DNA from: Chamaecyparis obtusa
Lineage: Eukaryota > Streptophyta > Pinopsida > Cupressales > Cupressaceae
Length of the DNA stretch: 64,000 bases
Reading direction: 5' to 3'
Assembly: GCA_027943335.1 (NCBI GenBank)
Contig: BSBK01000967.1
Span: forward strand, 407,001-471,000
Part shown: positions 56,400-64,000 of the stretch, one piece after another
How the letters are laid out: the number at the start of each line of letters is the position of its first letter
How positions within the stretch are numbered: position 1 is the first letter of the stretch
The notes under the pieces: model-generated
The model's input: only the letters and a program-made list of their open reading frames with translations
Told to the model about the DNA's origin: nothing
Databases searched by the model: none
Translations under genes and position numbers: made by a program

Positions 56400-58450
56400 G
56401 TAAGGGGTATGTATATAGACAAAAACACAAAAAAATAATAAAAAAAACAATAAAAAAATAAAAAAAATCAAAAGAAACTTGCAATAAAAACATATGGTGA
56501 AAACCTGGAAACAGGCACCATTTGTCACAAGTTAGCTCTTCTATCTATTAGGATTCTTCTAGCGTGTCATCCCATTGTATATACCCATAATAAAATGGCT
56601 AGTTAGTTGTCATCTCTGCCATTTATATATCATAATAACATAGACAGTTCATAGCATACTATCCATTGTGTATATCCATAATAAAACCCCACCATATCTT
56701 GGTCTATTGTCCTGGTCTTCATCCTAGTCTTGTTGTGTCCTTCTTTACTCATAATAAGTCAGTCCATCACCTAGCTAGGGGCATTTCCTCGACCTAGTTT
56801 GGGAAGTGGATCTATGATAGTCACAACTCCTAGAGGACAAAATGGAGTATTTTCACCAGACAAGCAAACACAATCAAATGTTCTTACACAATGCTATCCT
56901 CATCATGACTCATAATATGTGATCTATCTTTCAAATGTGACCTCTTATCTATATATTTGAAATGGCTATACATCCATCAAACTGATCAATGCACCTAACA
57001 CTATCTTTTGGAAAAGAAATGTATATTCATGACAGGCATGTTCGAATGATTTGTTGTAGATTATACATTCATATATGGATTTCATTGTTATCATGTTTCC
57101 TATGCTATTCTGGGATATCTTTGACATGAGTTTAAAAATCCCATATGTCATTTATTAGAATGGCCGGGATGGGGTATGATATTTTTCTTTGATTTCTATT
57201 TGTGGGATATTTTCCGATGAAGTCGAAGGAACAAGTAATTGGGGGTGTCTGTGCGTAAGTGCCTTCATTAGTTTAATAGTCATTGACACATACAATTCAT
57301 GTTGTTATGCGAGTGCTTTTAATGGTGATACACCACACATACATCGACTCCAAATATTTGTTCCCCGATGGAGGGGAGAATATTCCTTGTCTATTATGCA
57401 AATGAAACTCAGGTCATCTCGGTTTAATTATACCTAGATGCTTGTTAAGTTTTCTATATTAAAATCCATGCAAGAAGTGCTCAGGTCATCCTAGTTTAAT
57501 TATACCATGATGCTTGCATTTCCTTGCAACATAACAAGCTTAATGATGATAATCAAATTCTAGTTACCATGAAGTTCTACGATGTTTCATGAAGTTGTGG
57601 AGAAATTCATTTCACATTTCATTTTGCATTACATTTAGACAAATCTTGCTACATATCAGTGTTCCTCTTATAGGGATTTGTAGGTCATCTTACTTATGGA
57701 TTCATCTATTCTCTTTCTCTATTCTTCTCATGTCAGACACATTGTTATTTAAGTTGAGGACATTTGGGTAATAAAAATATAAATTTCATGTTGCATTTTT
57801 CAAAATTTTTGCATAATCCATCTTCATTATCACATTTAATCATTTGCATAGTTTATTATGTATGTATCCTTATTATTAACTTATTAGGTTTGTTCATTTG
57901 TATATAACCATTTGTATATTCTTATGCATGTTTTGATCATTTATATAACTTTTTATCATAGCTACCATTTAATCATGTTTTGTTTCTCACATTTCATTTT
58001 GTTTTTGTCCAAATAATTAATGCCATTTCATTCATTACGTTCACTTTCATTAATCTTCTCATTAATTTTTCATTCATTATATGCATTATCACTAGTTCAT
58101 TCATTATCCATTATTTACATTGTCATATTCATCATTGTTTATATTATTTTATGTATCATTACATTAGAAACACATAGCATTAAATACACAACCATTTAGG
58201 AAATGCATTTAAAATAAACATCTTTGTCACATGACAAATCATTAACCATTGCACATTCACATGAAAATAAAACATTTGCATTATCAAACATAAGCACTAT
58301 GCATATCAAAGGAAATCATCACATCCTGCATATGTCAGTACACACATGTATGTATAATCATCAAAGCAATCATAATATCACTGCATCATGCTATAAATAG
58401 TCCATCACATAAAGTCCATAAAAACAACACAAATGTTCAAATGTCCAATG
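56400..58450 (+). other. 3' region of the Tat-like element
   Basis: An A-rich run at 56420-56480. CTCAGGTCATC followed by TTTAATTATACC occurs at 57409 and 57480, a local duplication of about 71 bp. No frame of interest. Confidence 0.45.
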
Positions 58451-58455
58451 ATATC

Positions 58456-61408
58456 TCATAAAATGATAAAGTGTCCAAATGTGTCCATCAAGTCATAATG
58501 AAAAATACTGATACAATGGTGATCCAGATATAAAAAGTATACAAAATAACTAAGAGCCACTGCCTGTCGATGTCTGCATGATGCAATAAATGATGCTGGT
58601 GCTGCTAGATCTCCTAAACCTGAGGGAGGTCTCAGAGGATGTGATGATGTCCCTCCGCTACCGATCAATCCATGCCTCTGATGAACAACTGTCTTGACTG
58701 CATATGAGCTCTCTCTGAAACTCTTGATCCACTGATCGCTAGGAACAATCTATCTATAGGCCTCCTTCCAGTAGGTGATCTCCCTACATTCTTGCATCAT
58801 CACCCGTAGGCTGTCTGTGTGTGGTCCCAATGCCTCTGTAGATTCAAGCTCATATAGTAATGTCTCCTCCTCCCCTAGTCGCTCTATGGAGACATCTCAC
58901 TCATGTCTAACCTCTACAACCTCACCCTCTAACCTCTCCACCCGTCTCTCCAATCCTGGGACATGGTCTACCTGTACCTGTGTCATTTCTAGTCTGACTA
59001 ACAATGCATCGATGTCTATGTCCTCCTCCTTTGCAACGTCCCTCTGTAAGTAGGGATCTTGAACCCCAACATCTATGTCTGCCTGCTCATCTTGGGCACC
59101 GACATTAGGCATTTGCATATCCTCTCCAGCTATGTCAAGCATTTTCTCATCTTGTATGTCATCCTATATAAATCCCCTCTGTATCAGTCCCTACCGACCA
59201 AGTACATCATCTAAATCATCCTATAATGGGGCCTATCTCTGTGCTACCTGTATAGGTACTTGTACCTATACTACTAGATCCACCTGTGTCGTGACCATTG
59301 CTATTATTTGTACTAGGGTTTCTACGGGTATCTGTGCTAGTGGCTGTCTCCACACCTATCTCACAGGGGGTGACATCAACTCCTATCGTCACATGCCTTC
59401 ATCTCTCATCTGAGGCCTGACTCTATCACCCCTCCCTCTGTCCGGACCAACATCACCACCTCCACCCCTCCCTTGAACTCTCCTGTCATGGCCTCGTCAC
59501 CTGTCTTAGTGTTTATCTCTAGCTTCTCTCTTTGGTGGTCTCTTAGTGGGATCAGTCAATCTTGGGAATGGATGATCCTTGAGAAGCCTCTCATAATCTA
59601 TAGTCATGCCTAGGTCTACAACCCCCTGTCTCATAGACCATGTCTGAAATGACATGTCTAAGAACTCCTGCTAAGAAATATCAAATGGTATCATGGGTCC
59701 CCAATCACACCTCTCCTGATGAGTATGTGTGAACTTTGTCACCCCCTGAGGCATCCCCTGGATCTTGCCAAACTATCACAAGACCCAGCTAACCACCTAT
59801 CACTCTATAATATAGGGAGTCCTCCCTATCAACCATCAGGACCCAAAACAATATTCAAGCTACCAGTCATCCTCCCATGGCTCACATCCTAGGTAGGTTC
59901 TCCAGATCACTGAATCAATAGTGTCGAAAGTATACCTACAGAACTCTAGATGTCCCAGCTTATGCTAATATTGGATAAAAGCATACAAAAATATAAATGG
60001 ATGCCCCGCACCTCAAAATCTCAATTTTGTTGATCGTGTAATAGTAATATGCTCCCATGCCCCTACATGGAGCAATGTAATACCAGCTGATAGTGATGCT
60101 CCCCTATGGTAGAAAACTTGATGAAGATCATGGTATAAATGTGCTAGCAAGCACAGCCCCAAGAAAAACAGGTCCCCTCATCCATCATCCTCTGTAATGT
60201 CTAGCCCCATCCAACTGTGAAGCCATGCAATCTCTGCTATGGGAAAATGAAGCCGTCAATAGCTCTGGCCAAAATAACAGGAAGTGTCTCATAAAAATCT
60301 ACCAAATCCTCCCAACTAATCTTCGACTCATCAATGTCGTCATCCCCAAAAGCTGCTTTACACTCAGCCAACCCATAGTGCCAATCAAAATACACTAACT
60401 CCCCTATGATGGGTAGATGTAGGATGCGATACACATCGTTAAGTGTGAATGGAATCTCTCCTATTGGGAGATGAAAGGTACTTGTCTCTGAGGGCCATCT
60501 CTCAGTGAGTGCGGTCAGCATGTCCAGATTTGCCCTAATCTCGGGCATGTAAATTAAATGGTACAATCTAGTCACTCCAATCAGTAGCCTATCTGTCTCT
60601 AACAATGTCGGCCTTAGATCTGAGTCATGGGATATCTCTCCCGTGATATTAGTATATCAAGAATATCCTCCTATCATAGACATCAACCAATAAAACTATC
60701 AGATTTTGATCAAACTGATCTATCTATCTATCCTATCTTATCAATCGAAAATGTTTTTATCACGTCCCAAAAGCTAATTCTATCAATTATCTAAACTCAG
60801 GAAGGTTGACTAGTGATCATGCTACGAAGTTGCCTATCTTGGTAGAAATTGATCTAAAATCAAATCCGATAGATCGAATCAGCCTCTCAATATGATGTTT
60901 GACCTAATTACCCTCCTAATTTGCCAAAATTCTACCATTTTCAATGAATGTGCAACATAGAAACATGTTTGTACAGAACCCCCTATCATTTGTGCAGATT
61001 TAACATATGCACAACTACCCTCAACAAATGCATAGTCAATTGTGACAAATGCGCTGAATCACGTTTGCACACATTTGTTTGACAAATGCACCACCAAAAT
61101 TTTTCCCAACGTACATGCACATGTACCCCACACAAATGTGCAAAACTACCAGTTTGATAGACAAACGTGGCAAGTTACTGCGCATGCATGCGCCGCAACT
61201 GCACATTTATTCTATGTCCTAGAACAAAAATTTTCCTATCCTAACCTAAGGATTGATCTAACCTACAACATGCTACAATTCTATTGAAACATGCAAAAAT
61301 TCATGAATTGACTAAGTAGGATGGGTCACCTACTGACTCTTGAGAATCTAGCGGCCTCTGGAAGCGTCTAACCCTCTCAAAGTGATGATCTGCAAGTGGG
61401 AACAACAT
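58456..61408 (-). pseudogene. Antisense plant mobile domain (PMD) gene
   Basis: The minus strand encodes a PMD protein (also known as the aminotransferase-like plant mobile domain). Exon 1 starts at ATG 61408 (M-L-F-P-L-A-D-H-H) and ends before GTAGGT at 61328-61333. The core at 60605-60237 has L-T-E-R-W-P-S-E-T-S-T-F-H-L-P, G-E-I-P-F-T-L-N-D-V-Y-R-I-L-H-L-P-I and F-G-D-D-D-I-D. Further PMD-like sequence with A-W-E-H-I continues through stops to a basic Arg/Gly-rich part (about 59480). A coiled-coil segment (L-E-R-R-V-E-R-L-E-G-E-V) at 59142-58897 and a Ser/Pro-rich tail to about 58520 follow. In-frame stops and at least one frameshift show decay. Cellular PMD proteins act in the nucleus in gene expression and transposon silencing; PMD genes are also found in transposons. 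Here it lies opposite to gag-pol. Confidence 0.7.
60610..61327 (-). other. Probable first intron of the PMD gene
   Basis: It begins GTAGGTGACC at the end of exon 1 and runs to the start of PMD homology near 60640. It contains many (A/T)TGCGCA, TGTGCA and GCATTTGT motifs. The acceptor is not certain. Confidence 0.45.
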
Positions 61409-61494
61409 CTTCTCAGATCTTCTCTTCTCTCTCTCCACGCTCCAATCTCCAAATGAAAAGTATGTACAATGATTCTATATGGGACCCTTTGGCC

Positions 61495-61504
61495 CTATAT
61501 ATAG
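61495..61504 (-). promoter_or_regulatory. TATA box of the antisense PMD gene
   Basis: CTATATATAG, 87 bp before ATG 61408 on the minus strand. Confidence 0.6.
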
Positions 61505-61781
61505 CTTGTGGACCCATTTTGCTTGATGTGTGGACCCTGCCTATTGAAATCTTTCCAATTCTCCCCATTTTCACCATCATTTCTTCTAAATCTTTTCGTG
61601 AGAGTGACTGTCAACCCAAAATAAAAACAAAAATAATATTCAAATAAATTAAATAAAATAATTATTTTTCAGTCAATCTCTCGAAGGGGCATGCATAGGT
61701 CATTTTCGTCTAAGACATTGTCTGGGGCTAGGGCAAAATGCTTGATTTTTCTTTGAAACAATGCAACCAGCACATTATTTC

Positions 61782-61795
61782 AAAGAGGGGCAAAA
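61782..61795 (+). promoter_or_regulatory. Polypurine tract
   Basis: AAAGAGGGGCAAAA directly before TGTATACACT, a standard 3' LTR junction of Tat-like gypsy elements. Confidence 0.8.
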
Positions 61796-62560
61796 TGTAT
61801 ACACTAAAAAGTGACTTTATTAATTAATTAAATATTTATTATTTAATTAATATTGACTTGATGAATTAATTAAATATTTATTATTTAATTAATATTGACT
61901 TAATGAATTAATTAAATATTTATTAGTTAATTAATATTTATTTCCTCTATTTATTAAATAAATTATTCAATTTATTCAAGATAAATTCACTATAGTCTAT
62001 TCTCCTATCCTAAGTCCTCTAAATAGTTTTATTAAAGTGATTTAATCAATTACACAATCACCAAATATGGTTAAGTCCCCTAGTCCACTTCATCCACCTA
62101 GTCACCTGACACATCACCTTGGCTAAAATAATATATTATTATTAATTATTAATAAGTCATTATCCTCACCCACACATGTCCTATTTTTAAGGGCTATATG
62201 AGCTCATAAGACTTGGTCTCATGACCACATGTCTTCCCCTACACCGAGTCAAGGAGCAAATCCTATTCCTAAGGAGCTTCTCAAGCCACCTCAAAGGGTC
62301 AAAAGTGACTCATGGGACACTTGTACCAAGAGTCCTCATGAGAAAAAGGTCCTTCCCCCTTTCTCGCAATGGTCTTTGTGAGACACTTGACATGTGTCTT
62401 TCCCTTCCACCTTCTTCTCTTCCATGTCAATGTAGGAGGAACATCCTCCCTATTCCTTCTCTCACATTCCAACTACATCCCCCTTTCTCTCAACCCCTTC
62501 AACCATTAGTACATTTTGTACCATTTGTATACCAAAATTTTTGACAAGGAAATAAAAAGG
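61796..62560 (+). mobile_element. Start of a gypsy 3' LTR (end not found)
   Basis: Begins TGTATACACTAAAAAGTGAC. Its first part holds three 42-bp units each forming an AT hairpin. A TATA-like CTATATGAG stands at 62191-62199. The end of the LTR was not located, and no matching 5' LTR is present before 47344. Confidence 0.6.
61822..61950. repeat. 42-bp palindromic units, three copies, in U3
   Basis: Units at 61822, 61864 and 61906. In each, ATTAATTAAATA pairs perfectly with TATTTAATTAAT over a 5-base loop (first unit 61823-61834 and 61840-61851) and TATTGACTT follows. The third unit has a change in the right arm. Confidence 0.85.
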
Positions 62561-62690
62561 TTTTGGTTGGTCGAATTATCGAAGGAAAACTTTCATTTTT
62601 TTAAATCCATGCCCATGTTAGTCAAAATTTCAACCACTACCATGTAGGTCAAAATTTTGACGAACACGGGAATAACTTTTAAAAAAAAAG

Positions 62691-62904
62691 AACTCATTTC
62701 TAATTTCATTATCACCACGGTGAATTGTTTCAAGGGGCAGTGCACGAAACCTCATCGGCCAGGGAGAATTTGGCACTGTGTATAGGGGTTGTAGTAGAAT
62801 TCATTTCTCATTTGATCATTATCACCATGATGAATTTTTTCAAGGGGAAGCACGTGAAACCTCATCGGCCAAGGCGGATTCAACACTGTGTATAGAGTTT
62901 GTAG
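62691..62904. repeat. 107-bp tandem duplication
   Basis: Units GAACTCATTTCTAATTT... and GAATTCATTTCTCATTT... share TTTCAAGGGG, GAAACCTCATCGGCCA and CACTGTGTATAG. Position just downstream of the LTR start suggests part of an LTR or of flanking host sequence. Confidence 0.85.
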
Positions 62905-63550
62905 TTTTTATCTGGACTTGGGCCTTTGATCTGCGAGCTTGGTTTTGGAAACTTGGCTTTTCCTCTCCTTATCAAATGGAAGTTCATTAAGGTAGGGATT
63001 GTTTCGTTATCTCCTCTGCATTTTTATAGAATACATTGCATTTGAACATTTGATTGAATACCATCATGTATTTTAAGGGCACATCTTACTGTGATATTCA
63101 TTACTCCATGCTCTGTTGTATCCATGGAATTGAGTTCATTTCTTTGGATGATTTGATTATGGCATTTTTTGTGTTAGTGAACTAGGGCATCATGTTAATG
63201 TGTGTTCATTAGATTCTCTGGTTACCCATGAGCTAGGGCATCCATTTATACAAGCTAGGGTATCATTGATTATTTCCTATCAATTATATGGTGCTAGTAA
63301 GTCTTTCCCAGCCCACACAATGGTTATTAATACCAATATGAATTGACATGGCTGGCATCATTTCATCATCTTACATAGTGTTATGAATAACCACTAATTA
63401 GTGCTTATCGTAACACATTAACAATGTGTTACGATAACCATTAATTACTACTTATCATGTGATCAAGAAATTGACGAAGTCAATCTTAAAAGTGATTGCA
63501 TAATATATATAATGTGACTGCATAATATATTAACAGTGACTGGTTAATTA
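62905..63550. other. Intergenic, no gene
   Basis: Contains GAGCTAGGGCATC-like repeats at about 63185, 63230 and 63265 and a perfect hairpin at 63407-63435. No coding sequence recognised. Confidence 0.4.
63407..63435. repeat. Perfect 13-bp hairpin
   Basis: ATCGTAACACATT, loop AAC, AATGTGTTACGAT. No T-run on either side, so it is not called a terminator. Confidence 0.85.
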
Positions 63551-63840
63551 CCTTATTCCAAAGCGCCCATTTTGGCACAGGCAGGGAGGATGCTGGCAAA
63601 GGTTTTGGAATTTAGCTTTACACCTGCAATTTGCATTTGCTTGAAAATTTCTAAAGCCTTTTCAAAAAATCCATTTTGTACATAGCCTGTAATCATGGGA
63701 TTCTATGATACAACATGTCTTTGATGCATTTTTTCAAAGAGTTCACGTGCCTTGTCTATAGTTCCACTTTTTGCAAACATGTCTACCAGGGCAATTATAA
63801 CTACAACATCTAACAAAATTTCTTTATCTTTTATGCTTTG
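63551..63840 (-). pseudogene. Pentatricopeptide repeat (PPR) protein fragment
   Basis: Minus-strand reading gives A-L-V-D-M-F-A-K-S-G-T-I-D-K-A-R-E-L-F-E-K-M, then N-P-M-I-T-G-Y-V-Q-N-G and A-L-E-I-F-K-Q-M, ending S-I-L-P-A-C-A-K-M-G-A-L-E. This is about two and a half PPR units of the plant PLS class, which act on organelle RNA. TAG replaces the usual Trp after V-V-S, and TAA replaces Gln near the end. Neither side continues as PPR, so it is an isolated dead fragment. Confidence 0.85.
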
Positions 63841-64000
63841 ATAAAAAGGTTTGAGATTTTCACTCCTCCGTGTTACAATGATGTTTATTTATTTGGTTAC
63901 AGTAAAGGGAGAAAAACTCTTGGCTCCCTCCTCCATCAAGCATGTGGCTTGTCACTCTATGTTATTTTCTTTTAAAGTTTATTACTGTCACTATGTGAAG
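63841..64000. other. Window end, nothing recognised
   Basis: No continuation of the PPR frame is visible. Confidence 0.4.

Larger units (their letters stand above)
47344..61796 (+). mobile_element. Tat-lineage Ty3/gypsy element interior, old and decayed
   Basis: From primer-binding site to polypurine tract (61782-61795) this is about 14.4 kb: a leader of 2 kb, gag, protease, G-patch, reverse transcriptase, RNase H, a second RNase H, integrase, then about 5 kb of 3' region with an antisense PMD gene. Two RNase H domains and a long 3' region are features of the Tat/Ogre/Retand lineage. The LTR end before 47344 and the LTR start at 61796 cannot be matched to each other within the window, so a single element is inferred rather than shown; the 3' part could belong to a second element. 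Confidence 0.55.

Noticed and set aside
58775..59413. Plus-strand Ser/Thr-rich frames of 92 and 112 codons
   Set aside because: They are antisense shadows of the coiled-coil and acidic part of the PMD gene on the minus strand.
63407..63435. Transcription terminator
   Set aside because: The hairpin lacks a T-run and the sequence is eukaryotic, where such a signal is not used by RNA polymerase II.

Overview
This looks like plant nuclear DNA, most likely from a large-genome seed plant such as a conifer. That placement is an inference from content. The window is AT-rich and has very few intact reading frames. It carries many layers of old, nested retrotransposons, a Tat-lineage Ty3/gypsy element with two RNase H domains, an antisense plant-mobile-domain (PMD) gene, a PPR-type pseudogene and two copies of a plant-type W-D-C-G-S protein gene. 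I saw no rRNA, tRNA or CRISPR.

Layout. 0-1.2 kb: C-terminal remnant of a non-LTR retrotransposon. 1.3-7.5 kb: non-coding DNA with minisatellites, AT-rich hairpins and the 3' end (polypurine tract plus LTR start) of a gypsy-like element. 8.1-10.3 kb: a decayed PIF/Harbinger transposase split by a 5'-truncated LINE with a target-site duplication (TSD). 11.07-14.95 kb: a 3.9-kb solo LTR with TSD TGTAT. 15.6-16.9 kb: copy 1 of the W-D-C-G-S gene. 17.01-25.45 kb: a complete gag-only LTR retrotransposon, minus strand, with two 2,706-bp LTRs and TSD CTTGT. 25.5-29.2 kb: no recognisable gene. 29.19-33.13 kb: a copia element, minus strand, 387-bp LTRs, TSD GTCAT, gag-protease only. 33.1-36.1 kb: possible multi-exon remnant with a tandemly duplicated exon. 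37.7-39.4 kb: copy 2 of the W-D-C-G-S gene. 39.82-45.86 kb: a small non-autonomous LTR element (about 201-203-bp LTRs, TSD TTCTT) that took in a 3.7-kb LINE at 41.34-45.04 kb. 46.9-56.4 kb: 5' LTR end, primer-binding site, leader and decayed gag-pol of a Tat-like gypsy element. 58.5-61.5 kb: an antisense PMD gene with its own TATA box. 61.78 kb onward: polypurine tract and start of an LTR. 63.55-63.84 kb: PPR pseudogene on the minus strand.

The only plausible host protein-coding genes are the two W-D-C-G-S paralogues, which lie in a duplicated segment of at least 1.2 kb. Copy 2 keeps a TATA box and a basic C-terminus. Copy 1 has lost 7 bp, which shifts its C-terminal frame, and its TATA-like sequence is degraded. 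Most element frames are broken, largely by TAG stops where CAG would be expected, which fits long-term loss of methylated cytosines.

The most unusual signals are a long third reading frame downstream of RNase H in a LINE family (two copies), four hairpins with one shared arm in the U3 of the gag-only element, and the antisense PMD gene between integrase and the LTR of the Tat-like element.
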